From positions 1,612,001 to 1,676,000 of the forward strand of contig OZ245840.1 of assembly GCA_965228775.1 (NCBI GenBank): 64,000 nucleotides of DNA, written 5' to 3'. The notes under the pieces are model-generated. The model searched no databases. It worked only from the letters and a program-made list of their open reading frames with translations, and was not told the DNA's origin. Source of the DNA: JANQMY01 sp965228775. GTDB taxonomy: Bacteria > Pseudomonadota > Alphaproteobacteria > JANQMY01. The position numbers were made by a program, and so were the translations under genes. Shown in pieces: positions 1-8,012 of the stretch; positions within the stretch are counted from its first letter, which is position 1, and every line of letters begins with the position of its first letter.

Positions 1-730
1 CCTCGGTCGCATAAAACAAAGTGACGGGAGAGGTGATGTGCCCAAAGTCCCGCCAAACGTCATTGAAACTGAGAGAAAAATTGGCCGCCTCCCACGCGGG
101 CGCACACGCAAGCCGGAAACCGTGTTCCCCGTCCGGCAATGTGCCGCCATAAATGTAGTCGCGCAGCATATCGTCCGGCCACGTAACGAAAGCGCCACGT
201 CCTTTGTACGATTTGTAGATGGCATCCCGGTCGGGATATTGAGCGCGCCGGCGTTTTGCCCCTTCCGCGAGATTGCTTCGCACCATGAAAGGCAGAAGCA
301 GCCGAACCAGAAAATTGGGCGTCGGGTAAACGACCGGGTCCATCAGAAAAAGATGGCCCACCCGCCCCGGGTATTCATGGGCGACCATGACGCTTGTGGT
401 GCCGCCCATGGAATGGCCCGCCATCACCAAAGGGCGGTTTCGGGTCACGGAAAGGCCATTGATGAAGGCGACCATATCGTCTCGATACCGGTTCCAGCTG
501 GTCAATTTCTCAGGATCGGCGGTCAGGGTGGTGTGGCCATGACCCCGCATGTCTGGCGCGATGAGGTGGATGTCGGTGGACAGGTGATCAAAAATCCGCC
601 GGTAGGTCTGGCCGTTAAAGCCGTTCGCATGAAGAAAAACCAACGCGGCCCCTGGCCCCGGACGCTCGAGATAGGAGATCTCCCCATCAGGCATAGCCAA
701 TGTTTTGCGCTGGAATTGCCCTACTGACAT
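1..730 (-). CDS. Alpha/beta hydrolase, truncated by the window edge
   Basis: The minus strand is open from an ATG at 730 to the left edge, so the C-terminus is missing. The roughly 243 visible residues have the alpha/beta-hydrolase pattern: an oxyanion segment FLHANGFNG near residue 33, a DMRGHGHT segment, and the nucleophile elbow GHSMGGT near residue 107, whose Ser is the expected nucleophile. The acid and His of the triad lie partly or wholly outside the window. No signal peptide is seen, so the enzyme is probably cytoplasmic. Substrate cannot be told; esterase, epoxide hydrolase or haloperoxidase-like activities are all possible. It is divergent from the small secreted protein that begins at 867. 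Confidence 0.85.
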   Translation of the reverse strand, partial: MSVGQFQRKTLAMPDGEISYLERPGPGAALVFLHANGFNGQTYRRIFDHLSTDIHLIAPDMRGHGHTTLTADPEKLTSWNRYRDDMVAFINGLSVTRNRPLVMAGHSMGGTTSVMVAHEYPGRVGHLFLMDPVVYPTPNFLVRLLLPFMVRSNLAEGAKRRRAQYPDRDAIYKSYKGRGAFVTWPDDMLRDYIYGGTLPDGEHGFRLACAPAWEAANFSLSFNDVWRDFGHITSPVTLFYATE

Positions 731-866
731 GCTTCCCCCGAAATCATGCGGCGTAAGGCCCGCACAACCTGCTTTAAATCCTGATGACGCGACCGCGTTT
801 TTTCGCCAAAATAGGCAGAATGGCGCCGGATGCAACGGTTAGAGCGCCCGAACACGGAGAAGGGGT

Positions 867-1409
867 ATGCGTAGTTTCGCCACATTAATGGCTGTTTCGG
901 CGATTTCTTGGGGAATGTCGGCGGTGGCCGCCTTCGCCGACGGGCGTCCGCTGATGGATTTTTACGGCCAGTTTACGGGCGTGGGCATAGCCGATTCCGG
1001 AGCTCTCGAAACCTCTGACATCTCACATCGGGATCTTGCCGTGGTCATCGAACCGGCCGACGACGGGTTCAAGCTCACCTGGACAACCTATTTCGTTTCT
1101 TCCGGCGAAAATGCTGATGTTTCCCTGAAAGAGAAGTCAGCCTCCCTCACCTTCACACCGACGGACGACAAAGACCGGTTCGATGCCGTGGGCACTGGCG
1201 ATCCGCTTGCCGGCAAACCGGCCACCTGGGCACGGATCGAAGGCGACTCGATAATCGTGAACAGCGTTCAGGTGAAGCCTGACGGTTCATACGATCTCAC
1301 CAGCTACATCCGTACCCTGACGGCTGATGGGTTGGACGTAACGTTTATCCGCTTTAAGGACGGCAACGTGACCAGGCGCGTACGCGCTGACCTCACACGC
1401 GATAATTAG
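867..1409 (+). CDS. Secreted hypothetical protein, 180 aa
   Basis: The ATG at 867 is preceded by GGAGAAGGGGT, a reasonable ribosome binding site. Residues 1-24 form a signal peptide ending AAFADG, so the product is probably periplasmic. The mature part begins with MDFYGQFTGVGIAD and is mostly alternating polar and hydrophobic residues, suggesting a small beta-rich fold. There are no cysteines after the leader and no catalytic motif I recognise. The sequence resembles uncharacterised alphaproteobacterial periplasmic proteins, but I cannot name a family. It stands alone, divergent from the hydrolase to its left, with about 190 bp before the next gene. Confidence 0.75.
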   Translation: MRSFATLMAVSAISWGMSAVAAFADGRPLMDFYGQFTGVGIADSGALETSDISHRDLAVVIEPADDGFKLTWTTYFVSSGENADVSLKEKSASLTFTPTDDKDRFDAVGTGDPLAGKPATWARIEGDSIIVNSVQVKPDGSYDLTSYIRTLTADGLDVTFIRFKDGNVTRRVRADLTRDN

Positions 1410-1602
1410 AACCGGCACAGAACAATCTTCACCTCGCATTTCGTCGCAAAATCGGCACAAAACCGACGTTTTTGGCGCGTCGTCCTATTGAAAACGCGGC
1501 TTGAAATCCCCATCTGAATGACGAGCAGCGCAGACACAGTTTCCAAAAAATTAGGAGAGCGTTTGAACCAGCAACCACGCAACATGGGAGGAGAGAGCAC
1601 GC

Positions 1603-2049
1603 ATGCGGTATACGCTGAGCACATTGGCACCGGACGAGGAGATTTTAGCCGTCGGCCGATTTCATTGGACGTATACGTTGGTTTCTCTCTTGTGGTTGAT
1701 TTTTCTGGGTTGGGCGATCGTCGGGCTGTATTTTTTCATCATTCGAACGATCCGAAAACGGACCACCGAATTGGTCGTGACCAATCACCGGTTCGTCTTT
1801 AAACGCGGGCTTATTTCTCGGTATACAGATGAACTAACGACGGCGCGTATTTTGCACGTCACCTTGGTTCAAGGATTGTGGGGACGGATTCTCGGCTACG
1901 GCCAAATCGTCATCCACAGCGCAGATGTGGGTAAGTTCGGCCTGCCCGCCATTGCCCAACCTCTGGTATTCCGGCGCGCCCTGATCGAGTCTGGCGGCGG
2001 GTCGGGATCTACAGACCCGGAGCCCGAAGACCTCAGGGAAGCCGCCTAA
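1603..2049 (+). CDS. PH-domain (bPH2, YdbS-like) membrane protein
   Basis: This 148-residue protein starts at an ATG preceded by GGGAGGAGAG. Residues about 25-50 form a hydrophobic hairpin (TLVSLLWLIFLGWAIVGLYFFI). They are followed by TTELVVTNHRFVFKRGLISRYTDEL, the signature of the bacterial PH-like domain found in YdbS/YdbT proteins (N-R-x-hydrophobic-G-hydrophobic). The C-terminus is a Gly/Ser/Glu-rich tail. Such proteins are inner-membrane proteins of uncertain function, and partner choice cannot be read from these neighbours. Here it ends 11 bp before the convergent metal-hydrolase gene. Confidence 0.8.
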   Translation: MRYTLSTLAPDEEILAVGRFHWTYTLVSLLWLIFLGWAIVGLYFFIIRTIRKRTTELVVTNHRFVFKRGLISRYTDELTTARILHVTLVQGLWGRILGYGQIVIHSADVGKFGLPAIAQPLVFRRALIESGGGSGSTDPEPEDLREAA

Positions 2050-2060
2050 CCTTTCCGGCT

Positions 2061-2942
2061 TCAGCCTTCCGCAGCGAACAGTTGCGGATGCGCTGAGGCC
2101 TCACGCCGTTTAGACGCCACGTAGAGCGCCCGCCATTTAGCCACATCAGACCCTGGATCGCGCTGGTTCGGATGAAAACCGGGCCGGTAATAATCCAATA
2201 TTCCCACACACAGACGCCGCCAAATTCCAGGCGCCACCCACATATGACGAAACGCCCGCCGCCACGAGGCGAAATTGAACAATTGCCCGCGCTTCCGCAT
2301 GAGGTGGATCTGCATCATCGGAATCCCGATGAGAATGTCCTGTGCGACGAACAACATAGCAGCCACCCGCAGTAGATACCCGCTCACGCCGCCGCTGACG
2401 GTTTGATAAACGTCATAGGCGACGGCTTTATGCTCTTCCTCTTCCATGGCATGCCAGCGCCACAGATCTTGATAGAACGGATGAGCCCCTTCCATGATCC
2501 TAGGGTCCGACAGGATGGCTTCCGCGAAAAGTGCGGTCAAATGCTCATCGGCACAGGTGACCGCCAATTGAAACCGTTTGGGCGTTCGCCGCATCGCGGC
2601 CACACCATGCTTCATCAGCCAGTCCAGGAAACGCGTGTCCACGCCATGGGCCGCCAGAAGGTCGTTGTAGCTGCGATGTTCCCGGGAATGGATCGATTCC
2701 TGACGAATGAAGTCCTGCACCTGCGCCAGCAGTTCTGGATCTTCAATCCGGTCCAGGTAATACCGCACACTATCCACGAAGAAGCGCTCCCCTTCCGGAA
2801 AGGTGAGCGAGAGGGCGTCGTAAAGATGGGTAATGGCCGGATCGTTCGAATGCCAATCAAGGGGCAAGGCTTCATCGAAATCAAACTGAAGATTGCGTGG
2901 CGTAATGCCGGTATCCCTACCCGGCGCCGTCTCCGACCTCAT
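2061..2942 (-). CDS. Predicted metal-dependent hydrolase (PF10118 type)
   Basis: The 293-residue product has the spaced acidic and histidine motifs of the PF10118 family: FIRQESIHSREH near residues 83-94, AVTCADEHLTALFAE near 128-142, and WRWHAMEEEEHKAVAYDVY near 166-184. This helical ExxH arrangement suggests a di-metal centre like that of ferritin-like hydroxylases. The family was named a metal-dependent hydrolase from sequence, and its true reaction is poorly known. A hydrophobic stretch (GYLLRVAAMLFVAQDILIGIPMM) near residues 193-215 could touch the membrane. It lies downstream of the beta-oxidation genes on the same strand but is separated from them by a hairpin terminator. Confidence 0.75.
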   Translation of the reverse strand: MRSETAPGRDTGITPRNLQFDFDEALPLDWHSNDPAITHLYDALSLTFPEGERFFVDSVRYYLDRIEDPELLAQVQDFIRQESIHSREHRSYNDLLAAHGVDTRFLDWLMKHGVAAMRRTPKRFQLAVTCADEHLTALFAEAILSDPRIMEGAHPFYQDLWRWHAMEEEEHKAVAYDVYQTVSGGVSGYLLRVAAMLFVAQDILIGIPMMQIHLMRKRGQLFNFASWRRAFRHMWVAPGIWRRLCVGILDYYRPGFHPNQRDPGSDVAKWRALYVASKRREASAHPQLFAAEG

Positions 2943-3016
2943 GGCCTGCCCTTACAACAAATGCACTTCAGATTATATGTGCATCCGCCATGCCGGGCTC
3001 AAGCCCCAAACGATAA

Positions 3017-3039
3017 GGGCGGACCTAATAGGTCCGCCC
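3017..3039 (-). terminator. Rho-independent terminator after fadJ-like gene
   Basis: A perfect 10-bp stem, GGGCGGACCT with AGGTCCGCCC, surrounds a 3-nt loop. It lies 56 bp past the stop of the bifunctional fatty-acid oxidation gene on the minus strand, and a T-rich run (TTATCGTTT) follows it in that direction. It should end the beta-oxidation transcript before the metal-hydrolase gene. Confidence 0.75.
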
Positions 3040-3094
3040 CCGTCGTACCGCGTCTCTTGACGCCTCTTATTATCTGAATCAATTGCAGATTGAT

Positions 3095-5287
3095 TTAGGC
3101 CGCTTCCTTCTTCGGGTCAAACCGTTTGTAGAAAGTTTCATCCTTTTCGGCCATTTCGCGCAGCAACGGTGTAGGCATGAACCGCTCACCGTACTTTTGT
3201 GCCAAACGGTCGCATTCTTCCACAAACGCTTTCACACCGATGGTATCGATCAAAGACAGAGGACCGCCGGTATAGGGCGCAAAGCCCCATCCCATGATGG
3301 CGCCCACATCCGCATCACGAACATCGGTAAGGACGTTTTCCTCGAAACAGCGCGCCGTCTCCAACGCTTGGATGTAGAGGAAACGCTTCTTCAACTCGTC
3401 TACTTCCGGCTGCTCGTCAGATGTTTGGATGATTTCGCCAAGGCCCGGCCATAGACGCTTCTGACCATCTTCCGGATAGTCATAGAAGCCTTTGCCGTTC
3501 TTCTTGCCTTTACGGCCCCGCTTCATGACCATTTCTTCCAGCAAAGTGTCCGCCGGTCCGGCCTTGTATTTGTCGCCCAGATCTTTCTTGGTCTGTTCGC
3601 GCACATGATAGGCCAGCTCCAACGACACTTCGTCATTAAGGGCCAGCGGTGCCACGGGCATGCCCGTCATCTTGCCCGCATTTTCGATCAATGCCGGTGT
3701 CACACCCTCCGACAACATGGCAACGCCTTCACCCACATAGGTGCCGAAAACGCGCGACGTGTAGAAGCCGCGGCTGTCATTCACAACAATCGGTGTCTTG
3801 CGGATCTTCTTCACGTAGTCCATGGAGCGTGCGAGTGCTGCATCCGATGTTTTCTCACCACGGATGATTTCCACCAGCGGCATCCGGTCCACAGGCGAGA
3901 AGAAGTGAACGCCGATGAAGTTATCCGGACGCGCACTTGCTTCGGCTAATCCGGTGATCGGCAGAGTGGACGTGTTCGATCCAAAGATCGCATCGTCGGC
4001 AATTTGCGCTTCTGCCTTCGCGGTGACGTCGGCTTTGATCTTCCGGTCTTCGAAGACGGCTTCGATGATTAGGTCCGATCCCTTCAACAATTCATAGTCC
4101 GTTGTCGGTGTGATCAAGCCTAAGATCTTGGCTTTACCGTCTTCCGTTTGTTTCTTCCGGGAAATCGCCTTGTCGAGCAGTTTGACAGAATAGTCCTTGC
4201 CCTTCTCGGCGGCTTCTTGATCACGGTCGATAAGAACGACTTCAATGCCCGCCATTGCGGAAACATAGGCAATGCCGGCCCCCATCATGCCAGCGCCCAG
4301 AACGCCGATTTTGTTGACGTCCGTCGTCGGAACATCTTTCGGGCGGCGCGCCAGCTTGTTCAGTTCCTGGCTCGACAAGAACAGGGAACGGATCATGTTC
4401 CGGGAAGCAGGATCGTTAAGCAGCTTTACGAAGTAACGCTGTTCAATGCGAATGCCCGCTTCGATGGGCACTTGCACGCCTTCATAGACGCAGCGCATGA
4501 TGTATTTCTGAGCCGGGAAATTGCCGAACGTGGTTTTGCGCAGCATGGCATTACCCATGACCCAGGTGATCCCGCCGCCTGCATCGTAAGGCCCGCCGCC
4601 GGGAATGCGGAACTTCTTTTTGTCCCATGGTTGCTCAGCATCGCCTTCTTCTTTGATCCAGCGCTTGGCTTCGCCAATCAGGTCCTCTTGCGATACCACC
4701 TTGTGAACGATACCTGCCTTAAGCGCTTTCTCCGGGTTCAGAGCCGTGCCTTGCATAATCAACGGCAGTGCAGCGGCACAGCCGATGAGGCGTGGTAAAC
4801 GCTGAGTACCGCCACCGCCTGGCAGCAAGCCAACTTTGGCTTCCGGCAAGCCCAACTGGGTTTTCGGATTGTCGGACACAACGCGGTAGTGACAGGCAAG
4901 GCAAACTTCCAGGCCGCCGCCCAACGCCGTGCCATTGATGGCCGCCGCCACAGGCTTACCGCATGTTTCCAGTTCGCGGAGCAGCATGTTGAATTTCAAG
5001 CCGCCTTCATATTGAGCCCGAATACGCTCTTCTTCGGATTTCGGTGCCCCGGCGCCAGAGGCACTGCCTTCCATTTCGCTCAAATCGGCGCCCGCGATAA
5101 AAGCGGGTTTGCCGCTGGTGATAACGAGGCCTTTGATGGCATCGTCGCTCATCACTTTTTGGATCACTTCGCCAAAGTCGCTCAGTGAGCCTGCGCCCAA
5201 TACGTTCATGGACCGGCCAGGCATATCCCATGTGAGCAATCCAATGCCGTCGCCGTCTACTTCCAATGTCATGTTTTCCCAAGACAT
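3095..5287 (-). CDS. fadJ: Bifunctional enoyl-CoA hydratase / 3-hydroxyacyl-CoA dehydrogenase
   Basis: The 730-residue length fits FadJ/FadB multifunctional proteins. The N-terminal crotonase domain (about 1-190) has the oxyanion-hole segment AFIAGADLSEMEG and NGTALGGGLEVCLACHYR. A linker leads to the dehydrogenase, whose Rossmann motif GVLGAGMMGAGIAYVSAM is near residue 330 and NAD-site acid near VVLIDRD. FFSPVDRMPLVEIIRG and the C-terminal 3HCDH domain follow (MGWGFAPYTGGPLSLID). It carries out hydration of trans-2-enoyl-CoA and NAD-dependent oxidation of 3-hydroxyacyl-CoA. It lies directly downstream of a thiolase and two acyl-CoA dehydrogenases on the same strand, which together give a full cycle. 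The symbol is by family; FadB and FadJ cannot be separated here. Confidence 0.92.
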   Translation of the reverse strand: MSWENMTLEVDGDGIGLLTWDMPGRSMNVLGAGSLSDFGEVIQKVMSDDAIKGLVITSGKPAFIAGADLSEMEGSASGAGAPKSEEERIRAQYEGGLKFNMLLRELETCGKPVAAAINGTALGGGLEVCLACHYRVVSDNPKTQLGLPEAKVGLLPGGGGTQRLPRLIGCAAALPLIMQGTALNPEKALKAGIVHKVVSQEDLIGEAKRWIKEEGDAEQPWDKKKFRIPGGGPYDAGGGITWVMGNAMLRKTTFGNFPAQKYIMRCVYEGVQVPIEAGIRIEQRYFVKLLNDPASRNMIRSLFLSSQELNKLARRPKDVPTTDVNKIGVLGAGMMGAGIAYVSAMAGIEVVLIDRDQEAAEKGKDYSVKLLDKAISRKKQTEDGKAKILGLITPTTDYELLKGSDLIIEAVFEDRKIKADVTAKAEAQIADDAIFGSNTSTLPITGLAEASARPDNFIGVHFFSPVDRMPLVEIIRGEKTSDAALARSMDYVKKIRKTPIVVNDSRGFYTSRVFGTYVGEGVAMLSEGVTPALIENAGKMTGMPVAPLALNDEVSLELAYHVREQTKKDLGDKYKAGPADTLLEEMVMKRGRKGKKNGKGFYDYPEDGQKRLWPGLGEIIQTSDEQPEVDELKKRFLYIQALETARCFEENVLTDVRDADVGAIMGWGFAPYTGGPLSLIDTIGVKAFVEECDRLAQKYGERFMPTPLLREMAEKDETFYKRFDPKKEAA

Positions 5288-5354
5288 AGTCTTTATCTCC
5301 TATTCGCCTCACATTGAGCATTCAGATAGCGCCAAAGCCCTACATTGAACTTGA

Positions 5355-5498
5355 AACGTCATTACGAGGAGCATTGTGTTTCTGCCTTGCCTGCCCGCTC
5401 CCCCGTCCCAACCACCCCCAGGGTACCCTTATCGGGTGGTTGGGACGGGGGAGCGGGACGGTCAGGCCAAATCAAACAAAAACGGCTCGCGATGACGT
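5355..5498. repeat. CGTCATTGCGAG-ended intergenic element containing a GGTACC palindrome
   Basis: The ends are imperfect inverted copies: CGTCATTACGAGG on the left, and CTCGCGATGACG on the right, which reads CGTCATCGCGAG in reverse. This is the small non-coding, MITE-like intergenic element type also seen at 30563-30957 and 49950-50099. Its middle holds the 24-bp-arm palindrome at 5394-5457. It fills most of the gap between the thiolase and fadJ genes and has no coding potential of its own. Confidence 0.7.
5394..5457. repeat. GGTACC-loop palindrome, copy 1
   Basis: Two perfect 24-bp arms (5394-5417 and 5434-5457) surround a 16-bp loop that holds GGGTACCC. The inner arm CCAACCACCC is identical in all four copies of this family in the window. 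This copy has CCCCGTCCC in the middle of the arm, matched on the other side by GGGACGGGG. It sits between two same-strand genes of the fatty-acid oxidation cluster and could form a strong RNA hairpin in that transcript. Confidence 0.85.
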
Positions 5499-5552
5499 TC
5501 TTACGTTCATTGCCTCCAGCAACTCGGTGAAAACTCGTGTGTTTTTCCCTAA

Positions 5553-6758
5553 CTAAACGCGTTCGATGATCGTCGCGGTGCCCATGCCTGCACCCACGCA
5601 CAGGGTGGTAAGGGCGGTTTCCTTGTCCGTGCGCTCCAGCTCATCGAGAACCGTGCCCAGGATCATAGCGCCGGTGGCACCCAGCGGGTGGCCCATGGCA
5701 ATCGCGCCGCCATTCACATTGATCTTGTCATGATCGATCTTCAGCATCTTCATGAAACGCAACACGACAGACGCAAAAGCCTCATTCAGCTCGTAAAGGT
5801 CGATATCGCCCACTTCCATGCCTGCACGCTTCAGTGCCTTCTCGGTCACGTAGGACGGCCCGGTCAGCATGATGGCCGGTTCGGAACCGATGGATGCAAA
5901 AGACTTAATCCGTGCACGGGGCTTCAAGCCCAGCTTGTCGCCGATTTCTTTTGTGCCAAGAAGGACGGCCGCAGCGCCATCCACAATACCGGAAGAGTTA
6001 CCGGCGTGGTGCACGTGGTCCAGCTTTTCCACTTCCGGATAGCGCTGCTGCGCAACCGCGTCGAAAGCAAACTCACCCTGCTCCGCGAAGGAAGGCTTCA
6101 GCGATGCCAAAGACTGCATTGTGCTTTCGGGACGAAGGTGTTCGTCTTTGTCCAGGATGGTCAGACCGTTAATGTCTTTCACCGCCACGACCGATTTATC
6201 GAAACGGCCCTCATCCCAAGCTTGCTTCGCACGTTTCTGAGATTCGATCGCATAGGCGTCTACATCATCGCGGCTAAAGCCATCGATCGTTGCAATCAGA
6301 TCGGCACCTATACCTTGGGGCAAAAAGTATGAGTCGAACGCGATCGACGGATCGGTCGCCCAAGACCCTTTGTCGGAGCCCATGGGCACACGGCTCATGC
6401 TTTCAACGCCGCCACCAATGGTCATGTCGTGCTGGCCGGCCATCACCTGAGCTGCCGCCGAGTTCACAGCCTCAAGACCTGATGCGCAGAAGCGATTGAC
6501 TTGAACGCCGGAGACGCTTTGGTCATATCCCGCATTCAGCACTGCGATGCGAGCGATATCACCGCCCTGTTCGTTTACAGGGCTCACGCATCCCAGCACC
6601 ACGTCATCCACTGCCGACGTATCCAAATCATTCCGATCACGGATAGACTCTAAGGTTTGCGTGGCGAGTTCCAGAGCGGTCACTTCATGCAAAGAACCGT
6701 CTTTCTTGCCTTTGCCGCGCGGGGTCCGCACCGCATCGTAGATGTAGCATTCGGTCAT
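5553..6758 (-). CDS. fadA: Acetyl-CoA C-acyltransferase (thiolase)
   Basis: This 401-residue thiolase carries out CoA-dependent cleavage of 3-ketoacyl-CoA, or its reverse. The nucleophilic Cys is in VNRFCASGLEAVN (Cys91). The C-terminal half has NVNGGAIAMGHPLGATGAM (active-site His near 356) and TLCVGAGMGTATIIE (second Cys near 387). Length and motifs are complete. It lies between the acyl-CoA dehydrogenase and the bifunctional hydratase/dehydrogenase on the same strand, so it most likely serves fatty-acid degradation. A biosynthetic acetoacetyl-CoA role cannot be excluded. Confidence 0.9.
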   Translation of the reverse strand: MTECYIYDAVRTPRGKGKKDGSLHEVTALELATQTLESIRDRNDLDTSAVDDVVLGCVSPVNEQGGDIARIAVLNAGYDQSVSGVQVNRFCASGLEAVNSAAAQVMAGQHDMTIGGGVESMSRVPMGSDKGSWATDPSIAFDSYFLPQGIGADLIATIDGFSRDDVDAYAIESQKRAKQAWDEGRFDKSVVAVKDINGLTILDKDEHLRPESTMQSLASLKPSFAEQGEFAFDAVAQQRYPEVEKLDHVHHAGNSSGIVDGAAAVLLGTKEIGDKLGLKPRARIKSFASIGSEPAIMLTGPSYVTEKALKRAGMEVGDIDLYELNEAFASVVLRFMKMLKIDHDKINVNGGAIAMGHPLGATGAMILGTVLDELERTDKETALTTLCVGAGMGTATIIERV

Positions 6759-6810
6759 GGTCTTCTCCGTAGACTTTGGTGTTGGGTCTGTGTTGACGCC
6801 GATTTGGTAT

Positions 6811-7977
6811 TTAAAGGGAGCGGCTGATGAGTTCTTTCATGATCTCGTTTGTACCGCCATAGATTTTCTGCACGCGGGCATCCGCATACATACGGGCAAT
6901 GGGGTATTCGTTCATATAACCGTATCCCCCGAACAGTTGCAGGCATTCGTCGATAACATCGCATTGCTGTTGCGTGCACCACCATTTCGCCATGGACGCT
7001 GTTTCTGCATCCAATTTCCCGGCGAGAAGCTGTTCCGTGCATTTGTTGACGAACACTTTTGCAACCCTTGTGGTCGTTTTCGCTTCGGCCAATTTGAACT
7101 TGGTGTTTTGGAAATCCATGATCGACTTACCGAAGGCCTTACGCTCTTTCGTGTAATTGATCGTTTCTTCGACCGCGGCTTCCATGGCCGCCACCGCTTG
7201 GACCGCAATGATCAACCGCTCCTGCGGCAATTGCTGCATAAGCTGGATAAAGCCTTTGCCCTCTTCCTCGCCCAGCAAATTCGCCGTTGGAACTTTTACA
7301 TCGTCAAAGAAAAGCTCTGACGTGTCTTGGGCCTTCAATCCGATCTTGTCGAGGTTGCGGCCGCGCCGGAAGCCGTCCGCATCGTCTGTTTCGACAAAGA
7401 CAAGAGAGACACCCTTTGCCCCCTCTGTGGGATCCGTCTTCGCCACCACGCACACCAAATTCGCTTGCTGTCCGTTGGTGATAAAGGTCTTCGACCCGTT
7501 GATCACATACTGGTTGCCATCCAGCTTCGCCGTCGTCTTGACCGATTGCAGATCGGAGCCGGTACCGGGCTCGGTCATGGCGATGGCGGCCACCATCTCG
7601 CCACTGGCGAGTTTCGGCAACCAACGCTGCTTTTGCTCATTGGTGCCATAATGCTCGATATAAGGCGCGACAATACCGGAATGGACGCTTTCGCCCCAGC
7701 CTTGAACGCCCTGTTTAGTAGCTTCGTAGGTCAGAATGGATTGGTGGGCAAAATTGCCGCCCGGACAGCCATATTCATCGGAAAGGGATGTACAAAGCAG
7801 ACCGTTTTCTCCGGCCTTGTTCCAAAAGTCCCGATCGATCTGACCTTCCTTCGCCCAGCGCTCGCTGTGCGGCACGGCTTCCTTCACCAAAAACTTCTCA
7901 ACTGCATCCCGGTAAATTTCCAGGTCTTCCGTCATGTAGCTCGGTTTTTCCAGGTCAGCACCCGACATCCCAAACAT
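6811..7977 (-). CDS. Acyl-CoA dehydrogenase, 388 aa
   Basis: A single-domain FAD acyl-CoA dehydrogenase. It has AIAMTEPGTGSDLQSVKTTA (FAD/substrate loop, about residue 135), YVINGSKTFITNG, and the C-terminal QLFGGYGYMNEYPIARMYADARVQKIYGGTNEIMKELI. The usual MCAD catalytic Glu (YEGT) is Gly here (YGGT). A Glu is present in PQERLIIAVQA, helix G, as in isovaleryl-CoA and long-chain acyl-CoA dehydrogenases, so activity is probably intact. It makes trans-2-enoyl-CoA and passes electrons to ETF. It is 35 bp downstream of the larger dehydrogenase and 52 bp upstream of the thiolase, consistent with one operon. Confidence 0.9.
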   Translation of the reverse strand: MFGMSGADLEKPSYMTEDLEIYRDAVEKFLVKEAVPHSERWAKEGQIDRDFWNKAGENGLLCTSLSDEYGCPGGNFAHQSILTYEATKQGVQGWGESVHSGIVAPYIEHYGTNEQKQRWLPKLASGEMVAAIAMTEPGTGSDLQSVKTTAKLDGNQYVINGSKTFITNGQQANLVCVVAKTDPTEGAKGVSLVFVETDDADGFRRGRNLDKIGLKAQDTSELFFDDVKVPTANLLGEEEGKGFIQLMQQLPQERLIIAVQAVAAMEAAVEETINYTKERKAFGKSIMDFQNTKFKLAEAKTTTRVAKVFVNKCTEQLLAGKLDAETASMAKWWCTQQQCDVIDECLQLFGGYGYMNEYPIARMYADARVQKIYGGTNEIMKELISRSL

Positions 7978-8012
7978 CTCCGATTTAGTTTTAAACTTAC
8001 TGGCGGCCTTTC

